From: Streptomyces paludis
GTDB taxonomy: Bacteria > Actinomycetota > Actinomycetes > Streptomycetales > Streptomycetaceae
Reading direction: 5' to 3'
Assembly (NCBI RefSeq): GCF_003344965.1
Contig: NZ_CP031194.1
Coordinates: 4,960,001 to 5,024,000 of the forward strand
DNA length: 64,000 nt
This document shows, piece after piece, positions 27,704 through 36,953 of this stretch. Numbering within the stretch: position 1 is the stretch's first letter; each line of letters opens with the position of its first letter. A program made the position numbers and the translations under genes. Under the pieces are notes generated by a model, which worked only from the letters and a program-made list of their open reading frames with translations, was not told the origin of the DNA and made no database searches.

Positions 27704-28699
27704 TTACGCCGCCAGCGTCTCCGGCAGGTCGAACAGGGGGAACCACCGGGGCGTGTCCAGGAAGCAGTTCAGCGCCGAGATCTTGCCGTTCTCGATCTCG
27801 ATGATCTGGAGCGCCCACGGCGCGAACCCGTCGCCGGACTCCGCCGGCTTGTAGTGCGCGAAGGCCGGTGTGCCGTTCGCGACCGTCGCGACGAGGCGCG
27901 AGCCGCGGCAGCCCGCGCCGATGGTGAGCATGAAGCCGGTGATGTCGTCGTGGCCCTGGAGCCACAGGTCGAAGGGCGGCATCGTGAACTTGGCGTCGTC
28001 GTGGAGCAGTTCCGTCAGCGCCTTCATGTCGTACCCCTCGAAGGCCACGACATAGCGCTCCAGCAGCCGCTGGTGCTCCTCGTCCAGCTCACTGGCCGTC
28101 TCGGTCGCCGCGGGCTCGGACTCGGCGATCGTCGCGCGCGCCCGCTGGAGCGCGCTGTTGACCGACGCGACCGATGTGTCGAGCAGTTCGGCGACCTCGC
28201 TGGCCTTCCAGGACAGCACCTCGCGCAGGATCAGCACCGCCCGCTGCTTGGGCGCGAGATGCTGGAGCGCCGAGACGAACGCCAGCCGGATCGTCTCCCG
28301 CGACACCGCCGCCTCCGCCGGGTCCGTCACGGACGGCAGCACCCGGCCGTCCGGCACCGGCTCCAGCCAGGCGGTCTCCGGGAGCGGGGTGAGCTGCGCC
28401 TGTGCCACGGGGGTGGGCCCCGACAGATCCATCGGACGCGCCCTGCGGTTGCCCGCGCTGAGCATGTCCAGACAGACGTTGGTCGCGATGCGGTAGAGCC
28501 ACGATCTGAGCGAGGACCGGCCCTCGAACGTCTGGAAGCTCTTCCACGCCCGGACCATCGTGTCCTGAACGGCGTCCTCGGCCTCGAACGGGGAGCCCAG
28601 CATCCGGTAGCAGTAGCCGGTCAGCTCCGTCCGGTACTGCTCCAGCCGGGAGTCCAGCTCGCTCTGCCCCGCGTCTGCCGTCGCTGTCGTATCGCTCAT
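27704..28699 (-). CDS. ECF sigma factor with C-terminal SnoaL-like domain
   Basis: A 331-aa sigma-70 family protein. Region 2 is 'YCYRMLGSPFEAEDAVQDTMVRAWKSFQTFEGRSSLRSWLYRIATNVCLDML' (residues ~30-80). Region 4 is 'HLAPKQRAVLILREVLSWKASEVAELLDTSVASVNSALQRARA' (~165-210). A NTF2/SnoaL-like domain occupies residues ~220-331. This matches the TIGR02960-type sigma factors (SigG/SigJ-like), whose C-terminal domain is thought to modulate activity in place of a separate anti-sigma factor. No anti-sigma gene is adjacent. It diverges from the MerR regulator. Confidence 0.88.
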   Translation of the reverse strand: MSDTTATADAGQSELDSRLEQYRTELTGYCYRMLGSPFEAEDAVQDTMVRAWKSFQTFEGRSSLRSWLYRIATNVCLDMLSAGNRRARPMDLSGPTPVAQAQLTPLPETAWLEPVPDGRVLPSVTDPAEAAVSRETIRLAFVSALQHLAPKQRAVLILREVLSWKASEVAELLDTSVASVNSALQRARATIAESEPAATETASELDEEHQRLLERYVVAFEGYDMKALTELLHDDAKFTMPPFDLWLQGHDDITGFMLTIGAGCRGSRLVATVANGTPAFAHYKPAESGDGFAPWALQIIEIENGKISALNCFLDTPRWFPLFDLPETLAA

Positions 28700-28916
28700 C
28701 GCGTCGTCACCCCAGTCGCCCCGCGTGAATCCGGTCCGTGACCAGTCTCGCGGAAGGTGCTGTCCGGCCGCAGCGGATTGGCTCAGGTATCCCGGGCCGC
28801 CGGGACTGTTTGCGGTGGTTGTTTACGGTGGTGATCCTCTTGGCCCGAGGCATTCCGCGTCCGACGGCATCGCCGGACCTTGACCTTGACGCAACGGCAG
28901 GGTTTCTACTGGTGAG

Positions 28917-29651
28917 ATGCGGATCGGAGAGATTGCCGCGCTCGTGGGGCTCACCACCCGGGCGATCCGGCACTACCACCACGTCGGACTGCTCCCGGAA
29001 CCGGCGCGGCGCCCCAACGGCTACCGCGCCTACAGCGTGCGCGACGCCGTCCTGCTCGCCAGGGTGCGCCGGCTCACCGAACTCGGCCTCGGCCTCGATG
29101 AGGTGCGCGACGCCCTCGCCGACGATGCCGGGCGCGAACTGAACGAGATATTGAAGGAACTCGACGCCGACCTGGCCCGTCAGGAAGCGGGCATCCGGGA
29201 GTGCCGGCGTCGGCTCGGTGTCCTGCTCGCCGAGCCGCCCGGCGTGTGCGGTCCCGTCTCACCCGGCCTTGCCGCCCTGCTGGCGCAGGCCCCCCGGACG
29301 GACTCGCCGAGCGCGGTCAAGGACCGCGCGTACCTCACGCTGGTCGACACCGCCGGTCCCGGTGCCCAGGAGATTTTCGCGCTGCTCGGCACGCTGGTCG
29401 CCGATCCCGCGGTCGCCGAACTGTACGAGCGCCTCGACGCGCTCGCCGAAGCCCCCGCCGACGATCCGCGGATCGCACCCCTGGCGGCCGATCTCATGGC
29501 GGCCGTCCCCGACGAGGTGTTCGCCGTGATCCCCGAGGACGGGGTGGTCGTGGCCGGGTTCAAGGAGGCGCTGCTCGCCGAGTACGCGCCCGCGCAGGCG
29601 GAAGTAGTGGGCCGCCTCATGGACGCGTTCATGGGGCGGGGCCGGAGATGA
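28917..29651 (+). CDS. MerR-family transcriptional regulator
   Basis: A 244-aa protein. Residues 1-70 form the MerR winged helix (MRIGEIAALVGLTTRAIRHYHHVGLLPEPARRPNGYRAYSVRDAVLLARV), followed by a dimerisation helix and a helical C-terminal effector region without Cys clusters, so a metal sensor is unlikely. Its stop overlaps the start of the membrane protein gene as ATGA, suggesting that protein is its target or partner. Confidence 0.87.
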   Translation: MRIGEIAALVGLTTRAIRHYHHVGLLPEPARRPNGYRAYSVRDAVLLARVRRLTELGLGLDEVRDALADDAGRELNEILKELDADLARQEAGIRECRRRLGVLLAEPPGVCGPVSPGLAALLAQAPRTDSPSAVKDRAYLTLVDTAGPGAQEIFALLGTLVADPAVAELYERLDALAEAPADDPRIAPLAADLMAAVPDEVFAVIPEDGVVVAGFKEALLAEYAPAQAEVVGRLMDAFMGRGRR

Positions 29652-30484
29652 GCGGCGGACGGGGCGTATGCGTGGCGCGGGTCGCGGTGGCCGCCGTACT
29701 GCCGGGGGAACTGGCCCTGGCGGCCTGCCTGGTGGCCGGGGTCCGGCCACCAGGGTGGGCGCTCGCGGGCGCCGAGGCGCTGGCGCTCGCGGTGCTGCTG
29801 CTGGAGGCATGGGTGCTGCGCTCCCTGTACGTTGCCGCGCGCGCCCGTGGCGCGGACCGCCGGGCGTCGTGGCGGGCAGCCGTACGGGAGGCGGTGCCGG
29901 TGTCGGTCCGCCGCCTGGTCCTCCACGAGCTGCGCGCCCTCGCCTCCCTGGCGCGGTGGGTCCGGCGCGGCACGCACGGGGTGCGCCCCGGGGACCTGGC
30001 CGCCGCGTACACCGGGCCCCAGACCGGGATGATGTACGGGCTGCTCTTCGTGCTGGTCGTCGAGACAGTGGGGCTGGCCCTCCTCATCCCCTGGCCGGCG
30101 GTCCACCGGGTGGTCCTGGTGCTCGACCTGTACGGCGTCGTTCTCGTACTGGCCCTGCACGCCGCCTGCGTCACCCGGCCGCACGTCGTACGCCCCGACG
30201 GCTCTCTCCGGATCCGCTACGGAGCCCTCTTCGACCTCGCCGTACCGCCGGACGCGGTCGCCTCGGTCCGGATTGACCGCCGCTACCCCGAAGGCCGTCT
30301 GGTCACCCTGTCCGAGGACGGGGTCCTCGACCTCATCGTGGGCAGCCAGACCTCGGTGACCCTGGAGCTGAACCGGCCGCTTCCCTTCACCCGCCCGCTC
30401 GGCGCCACGGAGGAGACACACACCATCCGCTTCCACGCCGACGACCCGCGCGCACTGGTCCACGCACTCCGTCAGCCCGCCTGA
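29648..30484 (+). CDS. Membrane protein co-transcribed with MerR regulator
   Basis: A 278-aa protein from ATG at 29648 (the frame is open far upstream but overlaps MerR). Two hydrophobic segments lie near the N-terminus (ARVAVAAVLPGELALAACLVAG; ALAGAEALALAVLLLEAWVL) and two mid-protein (MMYGLLFVLVVETVGLALLIPW; VLVLDLYGVVLVLALHAACV). A C-terminal soluble domain of about 95 residues follows (VRPDGSLRIRYGALFDLAVPP...). No catalytic motif recognised. Function unknown. Confidence 0.72.
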   Translation: MSGGRGVCVARVAVAAVLPGELALAACLVAGVRPPGWALAGAEALALAVLLLEAWVLRSLYVAARARGADRRASWRAAVREAVPVSVRRLVLHELRALASLARWVRRGTHGVRPGDLAAAYTGPQTGMMYGLLFVLVVETVGLALLIPWPAVHRVVLVLDLYGVVLVLALHAACVTRPHVVRPDGSLRIRYGALFDLAVPPDAVASVRIDRRYPEGRLVTLSEDGVLDLIVGSQTSVTLELNRPLPFTRPLGATEETHTIRFHADDPRALVHALRQPA

Positions 30485-30555
30485 CCAGCGCCCGGAACCG
30501 AAGCCGTCGGCGCGTTATCGGTCCTTCGGCTCCGAAGCGGGAGAGAGCGATCCGC

Positions 30556-31503
30556 TCAGGATCTGAGGCGCGCCCGCTGAAGGCGCGTGCTCAGTTGCCA
30601 GGTGGTGGCGTACAGCAGTAGGGCGACTGTGAAGGCGGCGCCCGCTCGTTTGGTGGCGCCTGTCAGGACGCCTTCGGCGACGGTGGGCCAGGGGGCCAGG
30701 GTGGGTTTTTCGGGGTAGGTGGTTTCGCTGGTGCCGTCGTTTTGATTGATGGTGGTGGGGCGGCTGTAGTCGACTTCCGTTATGTGGCGGTAGGCGTCGA
30801 AGTCGGCGCGGGCGTGGATGGTGGCGCCCAGTGCGGGGGATGCGACGAGCAGGGCCACCGTGGTCCAGCGTGCCGCGGGGCTCAGGCGGGTGGCGGGGGT
30901 GCCCGGGGCCGTGGGGGTGCTTGGGCAGTTGCGGGTGCGGCGCCACAGGTGGAGGCCGATGGCTGCCAGGCCGAAGGCGGTGCTCGCGTACTGGAGCAGG
31001 CGGGCGGCTCTCAGCCCGCCCGGCATCTCGGCGCGCAGCAGCGCCACATGGGTGACCACGAAGCCGTCGCCGTGGGTGAAGGAGTCCCACACCAGGTGGG
31101 TGACGATGCCGATGACCGCGGAGATCAGCAGCCACAGCGCATACCCCGCCCTCGCCCTCGCCCGGCCGCCCGGCACCGGATCGGGCTTCGGAGTCGGCGT
31201 CGGCGTCGGCAGGCGGAGGCCGGCCGGGAGCAGCGCTGTGACCGGTGCGCGGAGCATCCGGTACGCCGCGACCAGCGCGAGGGTGAAGGGCAGGCCGACG
31301 AGCGGGCCGACGACGAAGGAGTGGGTCTCCGTGGCGTTGAGGAGCGGCCCGTACCAGTCCTCGGCGCTGGTCGACGACACGCCGAGAACGCCCAGGAAGT
31401 ACGGGGCGTCGGGTGCGATGGCGCCCGCGACCAGCGCGGCCGGTACGAACGGCGGGCGCAGGAACGGCAGTACCGCGGCGGGATGGGACAGGGTGAAGGG
31501 CAA
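30556..31503 (-). CDS. DUF4184 family membrane protein
   Basis: About 315 aa from TTG at 31503, reading MPFTLSHPAAVLPFLRPPFVPAALVAGAIAPDAPYF, the standard beginning of DUF4184 proteins. An ATG at 31575 would add 24 atypical residues. The His and Asp residues in 'LSHP', 'IAPDAPY' and 'VTHLVWDSFTHGDGF' are reminiscent of membrane metal-dependent hydrolases. Five to six transmembrane segments are visible. A 'PTPTPTPKPDP' stretch sits in a loop. Role unknown. Confidence 0.8.
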   Translation of the reverse strand: MPFTLSHPAAVLPFLRPPFVPAALVAGAIAPDAPYFLGVLGVSSTSAEDWYGPLLNATETHSFVVGPLVGLPFTLALVAAYRMLRAPVTALLPAGLRLPTPTPTPKPDPVPGGRARARAGYALWLLISAVIGIVTHLVWDSFTHGDGFVVTHVALLRAEMPGGLRAARLLQYASTAFGLAAIGLHLWRRTRNCPSTPTAPGTPATRLSPAARWTTVALLVASPALGATIHARADFDAYRHITEVDYSRPTTINQNDGTSETTYPEKPTLAPWPTVAEGVLTGATKRAGAAFTVALLLYATTWQLSTRLQRARLRS

Positions 31504-31640
31504 CTCGGTGATCTTCCGGTGGAACGGGTCGACAGGGCATTCGGCACGGGCATGCGACAGGGCTCGATAGGCCATTCGAGAGAGTATTCATCTTGACGGA
31601 CTATCGCAACCTCCGCTTCCTCTTCCGCTTCCCTTCCGCC

Positions 31641-32603
31641 TCAGCGCCTGCCGCGCACCGCCCGCACGGACGCGGCCAGCACCGCCACGCCCGCCAGCAG
31701 CGGGACCACGATGCCGAGAACCGGCAGGAGTTCACCCCAGGCGTCCGCATAGGCGTACGCGACGAGCGGCGGCGAAGCCACGGCCATCGCGCCCGCCTCC
31801 CGTACACCCGGCGAACCCGCGCGCACGGCGAGCGCCACGCCCGTCACGGCCAGGACCAGCAGCGGCCAGGCGCCGTAGTCCGTGGTCACGACGAAGGCGC
31901 CGGTGTGTACGGCCACCACCGGGAACCACGCCACGGCCGCCATCGCCCCGGCCGCCGCCGACAGCCCCCGGTCCCCGCGCAGGTCCGGCGGGCAGGCGAG
32001 GACCACGGCGACGGTCAGCAGCGCCGCGACCGGAGTGGCCACCTGTTCGCTGTGCGCGGGGGCGGAGACGGACCACAGGGCGGCCGTGCCCAGCGAGCCG
32101 CACACGGCCAGGCCCGCGCCCAGCGGCCACCGGCCGGTCAGCGCGACGACCGCGCCGACGCAGACCAGCGCGGACAGCAGCATGTACAGGGCCCAGACAC
32201 CCTCCGTGGCCGCGGAGAGCTGGATCCACGCGGGCGCGGGCGAGCGGACGAGCGACTCGTACCACCTCGCCAGGCGCAGCCCGCAGTCCACCGCGCCGGC
32301 CGCCAGCGCGAAAGGCGCCGCCAGGCCGAGAAAGCGCCCGGCGGGCGAGGCCGAGTCGAGGCGCAGCCGGACCCGGACGGCGTGCGCGGCCAGATCGGCG
32401 TCCGCGCGCAGCCGGGCGGCACGCGGCAGGTCGGCCGTCAACTCCCGGTGCACATCGACGATTTCGCGGCCGTGGGCGGCCCGGTACGCGGCCGGGTACA
32501 GCCTCCACAGCGGGTCGCGCGGCGGGTCGCTCGGCGGGTCGAGCAGTGGATCGAGCAGCGGATCGAGGTGGCCGGTCCGGTCGGCTCCCGTCCTCCCGCT
32601 CAC
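31641..32603 (-). CDS. Multi-pass membrane protein paired with PadR regulator
   Basis: A 320-aa protein. The N-terminus has tandem LDPLLDPLLDPPSDPPRDP repeats, then 'LWRLYPAAYRAAHGREIVDVHREL', a cytoplasmic helix typical of membrane proteins that follow PadR genes, and about eight hydrophobic segments. The GTG start overlaps the PadR stop as GTGA. Such pairs usually have PadR repressing the membrane protein gene. Substrate unknown. Confidence 0.75.
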   Translation of the reverse strand: MSGRTGADRTGHLDPLLDPLLDPPSDPPRDPLWRLYPAAYRAAHGREIVDVHRELTADLPRAARLRADADLAAHAVRVRLRLDSASPAGRFLGLAAPFALAAGAVDCGLRLARWYESLVRSPAPAWIQLSAATEGVWALYMLLSALVCVGAVVALTGRWPLGAGLAVCGSLGTAALWSVSAPAHSEQVATPVAALLTVAVVLACPPDLRGDRGLSAAAGAMAAVAWFPVVAVHTGAFVVTTDYGAWPLLVLAVTGVALAVRAGSPGVREAGAMAVASPPLVAYAYADAWGELLPVLGIVVPLLAGVAVLAASVRAVRGRR

Positions 32604-32938
32604 GCCGGCGCCGCCGATCCCTCCGCGCCGAGCCGCCGCCTGACCTCCCGCGCCGTCGCCGCCAGCCGCTCCGCCTCGGCCTCCAGCCGCTCCCGGCCGG
32701 CGGGCGCGAGGGCGAAGACCCGGCGCGCCCGGCCGTTCACGATCTCCTCGCGCTCGACCTGGATCAGCCCCTCGGCCAGCAGCCGGTCCAGCGCCCCGTA
32801 CAGCGCCCCGGTACGCGGCACCACCCGGCCCTCGCTGATGGCCTTGACCTCCTGGGCGATGGCGTATCCGTGCCGGGGCGCGTTCGCCAGCGCCGTCAGC
32901 AGGAGCAGCGCCAGTTCCTGCATTCCTCTTTCGCTCAT
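32600..32938 (-). CDS. PadR-family transcriptional regulator
   Basis: A 112-aa winged-helix protein: 'ELALLLLTALANAPRHGYAIAQEVKAISEGRVVPRTGALYGALDRLLAEGLI', ending in a dimerisation helix. Length and pattern fit the short PadR-s2 class. It is co-transcribed with the downstream membrane protein and probably autoregulates the operon. Confidence 0.88.
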   Translation of the reverse strand: MSERGMQELALLLLTALANAPRHGYAIAQEVKAISEGRVVPRTGALYGALDRLLAEGLIQVEREEIVNGRARRVFALAPAGRERLEAEAERLAATAREVRRRLGAEGSAAPA

Positions 32939-33028
32939 GTCAGCAGAGTATTCCGCCCGGCGGAGTCGGCGGAGTCGGCGGAGCCGGCGGAGTCGAGGGG
33001 CCCGGCTGAATCACCGCCCCTGGCCGCC

Positions 33029-33745
33029 TCAGGTGCCGGGCTTCCGCCCGTACACGTACACCGCGGTGCCCGTCTTCAGCATCGACCAGTACTTCTTCGC
33101 GTCCGCCGTCGTCATGTTCACGCAGCCGTGCGAGCCCGGCGGGTTCCACATGCTCAGCTTCACCGAGTGGAACGCCTGCCCGCCGTCGAAGAACTGGCTG
33201 TACGGCATCGGGACGTTGTAGATCGTCGAGACGTGGTCCTTGTTCCGCCAGTAGACCTTCTTCAGCCCGGTCCGCGTCGCGTACCCCTTGCGGCCCGTCC
33301 GCACCGGCACCGGGCCGTACGCCAGCTTCTTGCCGTCCTGGATCCAGCTCAGCTGCCGGGTCAGGTCGACGCACGCGATACGCCCCTTGTTCGTGGGGCA
33401 CTTGCCGGCCTTGTTCGGGTCCTTGCCCGCGGCCTTCTGCTGGTTCATGAGGTCCATCACGCCCCAGGTCACCGGGCCCGCGTAGCCCGCGGTCGGTGTG
33501 ATGCCGTGCTTCGACTGGAAGCCGCGGATGGCCGTGCAGTCCGCCGTGGACTGCTTGCCGTCCACCGGCCGGCCGAGGAACTTCTCCACCTGCTTCTGGT
33601 ACGGGCCGACCCCCGCCGTACAGGCCGACGCCGCCGCCGCGGGCGTCGCGCCGAGCCCGACCACGGTCAGGGGCACCACCAGCGCCGCGATTCCGGCCGC
33701 CACGGTCCCACCGCGCGATATGTGTCCCATCCGCCCCGTCCCCAT
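33029..33745 (-). CDS. L,D-transpeptidase with peptidoglycan-binding region
   Basis: About 238 aa from ATG at 33745 (reads MGTGRMGHISRGG, then a hydrophobic signal peptide ending ATPAAAAS). 'VEKFLGRPVDGKQSTADCTAIRGFQSKHGITPTAGYAGPVTW' is a peptidoglycan-binding-like segment. The YkuD catalytic domain ends with HSVKLSMWNPPGSHGCVNM, holding the active-site Cys in SHGC and the upstream His. It would be secreted and form 3-3 crosslinks or attach proteins in the wall. The frame is open upstream to 33898, but that part lacks signal-peptide character. Confidence 0.87.
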   Translation of the reverse strand: MGTGRMGHISRGGTVAAGIAALVVPLTVVGLGATPAAAASACTAGVGPYQKQVEKFLGRPVDGKQSTADCTAIRGFQSKHGITPTAGYAGPVTWGVMDLMNQQKAAGKDPNKAGKCPTNKGRIACVDLTRQLSWIQDGKKLAYGPVPVRTGRKGYATRTGLKKVYWRNKDHVSTIYNVPMPYSQFFDGGQAFHSVKLSMWNPPGSHGCVNMTTADAKKYWSMLKTGTAVYVYGRKPGT

Positions 33746-33869
33746 CCGCCCCGTCCCCCTCCAAGCAACATCCAATATGGCCATATGTGTGGCCTGTCTT
33801 GGGTGGTAGACGACCGGGGCGGGTGCGTAGTTGCGCGTTGGGGGCGGTTTATTTCCCGGCGGTACGGAG

Positions 33870-33944
33870 ACGATCACGCGACCGGCGAAAACGATCACGC
33901 GACCGTACGGAGACGATCACGCGCCCGTACGAAAACGATCACGC
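33870..33944. repeat. Four-copy tandem repeat of ACGATCACGC
   Basis: The core ACGATCACGCG recurs at 33870, 33891, 33913 and 33935 with a 21-22 base period. The intervening bases alternate between GTACGGAG-like and CGAAA-like forms. The fourth copy contains the stop codon of the MFS gene. It lies between two minus-strand genes, upstream of the L,D-transpeptidase start. It could be a cluster of protein-binding sites or a slipped-strand expansion. Confidence 0.7.
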
Positions 33945-35240
33945 CGCCTTCGCCGACAGCGCCTGCCGCCGCCTCTCGCCGCGCGCCGCGTGCGTCCCGT
34001 ACAGCGTGACCGATACGACGCCGGCCCCCGCCAGCAGCCCCAGCGACACCGTCGCGCTCCAGCCGCCCGCGTGGAACGCGACCGCGCCCAGCGTGCCGCC
34101 CGCGCTGCTGCCCAGGTAGTACGCCGACTGGTAGAGCGCCGACGCCTGCGCGCGGCCCGTCGTGGCCGTACGGCTCACCGCCGCGGACGCGACCGCGTGG
34201 CCCGCGAAGAAGCCCGCCGTGATCAGCACCAGCCCGAGCAGGACGGCCACCAGCGTGTCCGCCAGCGACAGCAGCAGCCCGGCGGCCGTCGTGCTCACCG
34301 CCAGATACAGCGCGCCGCGCCGGCCCAGCCTCGCGACCAGCCGGCCGGCCGCCGCCGAGGAGACCGTACCGACCAGATAGACCAGGAAGATCGAACCGAT
34401 CACGCCCTGCGGCAGATTGAACGGCGCCTCCACCAGCCGGTAGCCGAGCGCCGTGTACACCGCGCCGAACACCACCATGAACAGCCCGCCGATCGCGTAC
34501 AGCCGGCGCAGCAGCGGATCGGAGAGATGGCCGCCGACCGTCCGCGCCAGCGCGCGCGGGCTCAGCGAACGCGGTGTGAAGTGGCGCGCCTTCGGCAGCA
34601 GCAGCCGGAAGACCACCGCGCACCCGACTGCCAGCAGCCCGACCGCACCCAGCGCCGCGCGCCAGCCCCACAGCTGGGCGACCCAGCCCGCGACGACCCG
34701 GCCGCTCATCCCGCCGACGCTGTTGCCCGCGACGAACAGCCCGATCGCCGCGATCAGCGCCTTCGGCCGTACCTCCTCCGCCAGATACGCCATCGCCGAC
34801 GCCGGAACCCCGGCGAGCGCCGCGCCCTGGAGCGCGCGCAGCGCCACCAGCCACTCGATGCTCGGCGCGAACGGCACCAGCAGGCCCACCGCCACCGCGA
34901 CCGCCAGCGACGCGGTCATCATCGTGCGCCGGCCGAACCGCTCGGACAGCGCGCTCAGCGGCAGTACGAACAGTGCCAGCGCGCCCGTCGCAGCCGAGAC
35001 CGTCCAACTGGCGCGGCCCGCCGTCACACCGAAGCCGGCGGATATCGCGGGCAGCAGCGCCTGCGTGGAGTAGAGGAGGGCGAAGGTCGCGACCCCGGCG
35101 GCGAAGAGCGCGAAGCTCGTCCGGCGGTAGCCGGGGCGGCCGGGCGCGAGGCGCGTGTCGACGACGGACTCGGAGGTGGCGGGGAACTGCGCGGCGGAGG
35201 CACCCGTGGTGACGGGTGCCCCGGTACTGACTGAAGGCAT
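33939..35240 (-). CDS. MFS transporter
   Basis: A 433-aa protein with about 12 transmembrane segments. The loop 2-3 signature appears as 'LSERFGRRTMM', and 'GRLVARLGRRGAL' is its equivalent in the second half. 'YSTQALLPAISAGFGVTAGRASW' resembles YnfM-type or arabinose-like drug exporters. The gene is divergent from a LysR regulator with about 119 bp between starts, the classic arrangement for regulator-controlled efflux. Substrate unknown. Confidence 0.88.
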   Translation of the reverse strand: MPSVSTGAPVTTGASAAQFPATSESVVDTRLAPGRPGYRRTSFALFAAGVATFALLYSTQALLPAISAGFGVTAGRASWTVSAATGALALFVLPLSALSERFGRRTMMTASLAVAVAVGLLVPFAPSIEWLVALRALQGAALAGVPASAMAYLAEEVRPKALIAAIGLFVAGNSVGGMSGRVVAGWVAQLWGWRAALGAVGLLAVGCAVVFRLLLPKARHFTPRSLSPRALARTVGGHLSDPLLRRLYAIGGLFMVVFGAVYTALGYRLVEAPFNLPQGVIGSIFLVYLVGTVSSAAAGRLVARLGRRGALYLAVSTTAAGLLLSLADTLVAVLLGLVLITAGFFAGHAVASAAVSRTATTGRAQASALYQSAYYLGSSAGGTLGAVAFHAGGWSATVSLGLLAGAGVVSVTLYGTHAARGERRRQALSAKAA

Positions 35241-35359
35241 GCTTCGAACGTAAACACCGCCGGTTCATGCGTCCAATGCACGGAATGGCGATAATCGTTC
35301 CCATGGTGCATGAGCCGAGGTCACAGCCGCGCGTGTCATGGAACAGTTACGAACACGAC

Positions 35360-36274
35360 ATGGATCACACAGAGCACGGCGCCGCCGCCGTCCTCGCCCC
35401 CCGCCTCGCGTACTTCGCCGGGGTGGCCCGCCACGAGCACGTCACCCGGGCCGCGCAGGAGATGGGCGTCCCGCAGTCCACGCTCTCCCGCGCGATGGTC
35501 CGGCTCGAACAGGATCTGGGCGTCGCCCTGTTCGCCCGCCGCGGCCGTACGGTCTCGCTGACCCCCGCCGGACGCACCTTCCTCACCTCCGTCGAACGCG
35601 CCCTCGCCGAGGTGGAGCGGGCCGCCGAGTCGGTACGGGCCGACGCGGACCCGGCGTCGGGGAAGGTCGCCTTCGGGTTTCTGCACACCCTCGGCTCCGA
35701 GACCGTACCGGGCCTGATCAGGACGTTCCGCGCCGACCATCCGCGTGTGCGGTTCCAGCTCGTGCAGAACTACGGCGAGGCGATGATCGAGCGGCTGCGC
35801 GCGGGCGATCTCGACCTCTGCCTCACCTCACCGGTGCCGGACGCCCCCGACCTCGTCGCCCGCCGGCTGGACGAGCAGCGGCTGCGGCTCGTCGTCCCCG
35901 ACGACCACCGGCTCGCCGGCCGCCGGCGCGTACGCCTCGCCGAGGCCGCCGACGAAACGTTCGTCACGCTCGAACCGGGTTACGGGCTGCGCCGTATCAC
36001 CGACGACCTCTGCGCGGAGGCGGGCTTCCGCCCGCGCGTGGCCTTCGAGGGCGAGGAGGCCGAGACCCTGCGCGGGCTGGTCGCGGCGGGTCTGGGCGTG
36101 GCCCTGCTGCCCCCGCCCGCCGTGGCGCGGCCCGGCGTGGTCGAGCTGACGGTGACGGCGCCGCGCGCGGTCCGCGAGATCGGGGTGGCCTGGCTGGACG
36201 GCCACCCGGACACCCCACCGGTGGCCGCCTTCAAGCGCTTCCTGCTCTCGCGGAGGGGCCAGCTGCTCGGCTAG
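35360..36274 (+). CDS. LysR-family transcriptional regulator
   Basis: About 304 aa from ATG at 35360 (in-frame ATGs at 35303 and 35267 are possible but non-conserved). The helix-turn-helix is 'LAYFAGVARHEHVTRAAQEMGVPQSTLSRAMVRLEQDLGVALFARRGRTV'. The rest is a periplasmic-binding-like effector domain (GKVAFGFLHTLGSETVPGLIRTF...). It probably controls the divergent MFS exporter. The intergenic region contains ATGCAC and GTGCAT half-sites around 35276-35308 that could be its operator. Confidence 0.87.
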   Translation: MDHTEHGAAAVLAPRLAYFAGVARHEHVTRAAQEMGVPQSTLSRAMVRLEQDLGVALFARRGRTVSLTPAGRTFLTSVERALAEVERAAESVRADADPASGKVAFGFLHTLGSETVPGLIRTFRADHPRVRFQLVQNYGEAMIERLRAGDLDLCLTSPVPDAPDLVARRLDEQRLRLVVPDDHRLAGRRRVRLAEAADETFVTLEPGYGLRRITDDLCAEAGFRPRVAFEGEEAETLRGLVAAGLGVALLPPPAVARPGVVELTVTAPRAVREIGVAWLDGHPDTPPVAAFKRFLLSRRGQLLG

Positions 36275-36372
36275 ATGGCCGGTTCCAAGGAGAGGGGATC
36301 CGCGGGCACGCGCGCCAACGTGACGTCGGTTTCCTGCCAGCGGACACACGTGCGCCGAGCCAGCATGGGCGC

Positions 36373-36891
36373 ATGACCAAGTACACCGTGCTCCCCGTTG
36401 ACGCTGCCGCCCTCAAGGAACTGCGGGTCGCCGACGACGCGGGCCGTCTCCGCGTCCCGTACGTCGCCACCCACGACGACGAGGGCTCCCCGCTGCGCTG
36501 CTGCCTGCGCCCCATCGGGCTCGGCGAGCGTATCGCCCTTGTCTCGTACGCCCCGTTGCGGCGCTGGGCCGCCGCGGAGGGCGCGCTTCCGGGCGCCTAC
36601 GACGAACAGGGTCCCGTCTTCATCCACGCCGATGACTGCGGCGGGTTCACTCCGGGCGAGGAGTACCCGTTCGACCGGCCGGGCGCGCTGCGTACCGTGC
36701 GCCGCTATGACGCCCGGGGGCATATCACTGGTGGCCGCCTGCTGGAGATTCCGGCCGACGCGACGGCCGGCTTCGACGCCGCCTTCGACGAGGCGTTCAG
36801 CGACCCGGACGTGGTGCTCGTGCACGTCCGGGCACTGGAGTACGGATGCTTCCACTTCGAGGTGCGACGGCCCTCCGCCGAGGAGCGGTAG
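36373..36891 (+). CDS. DUF1203 domain protein
   Basis: A 172-aa protein from ATG at 36373 (the frame is open back through the LysR gene but only as an out-of-frame shadow). 'RCCLRPIGLGERIALVSYAPLR' and 'GPVFIHADDCGGF' are conserved family blocks, and the C-terminus reads 'HVRALEYGCFHFEVRR'. Small cytosolic protein of unknown function, single gene. Confidence 0.82.
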   Translation: MTKYTVLPVDAAALKELRVADDAGRLRVPYVATHDDEGSPLRCCLRPIGLGERIALVSYAPLRRWAAAEGALPGAYDEQGPVFIHADDCGGFTPGEEYPFDRPGALRTVRRYDARGHITGGRLLEIPADATAGFDAAFDEAFSDPDVVLVHVRALEYGCFHFEVRRPSAEER

Positions 36892-36953
36892 CCGTCATGG
36901 AGGCTTCGCGAGACCCCGCTCACGGCCGTAGCCCGGATACGGTCGCAGCCCGG

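Noticed and set aside
35338..36891. A 517-codon open frame spanning the LysR and DUF1203 genes
   Set aside because: Only the last 173 codons (from ATG at 36373) look like protein. The earlier part is an Arg/Pro-rich shadow of the LysR gene.
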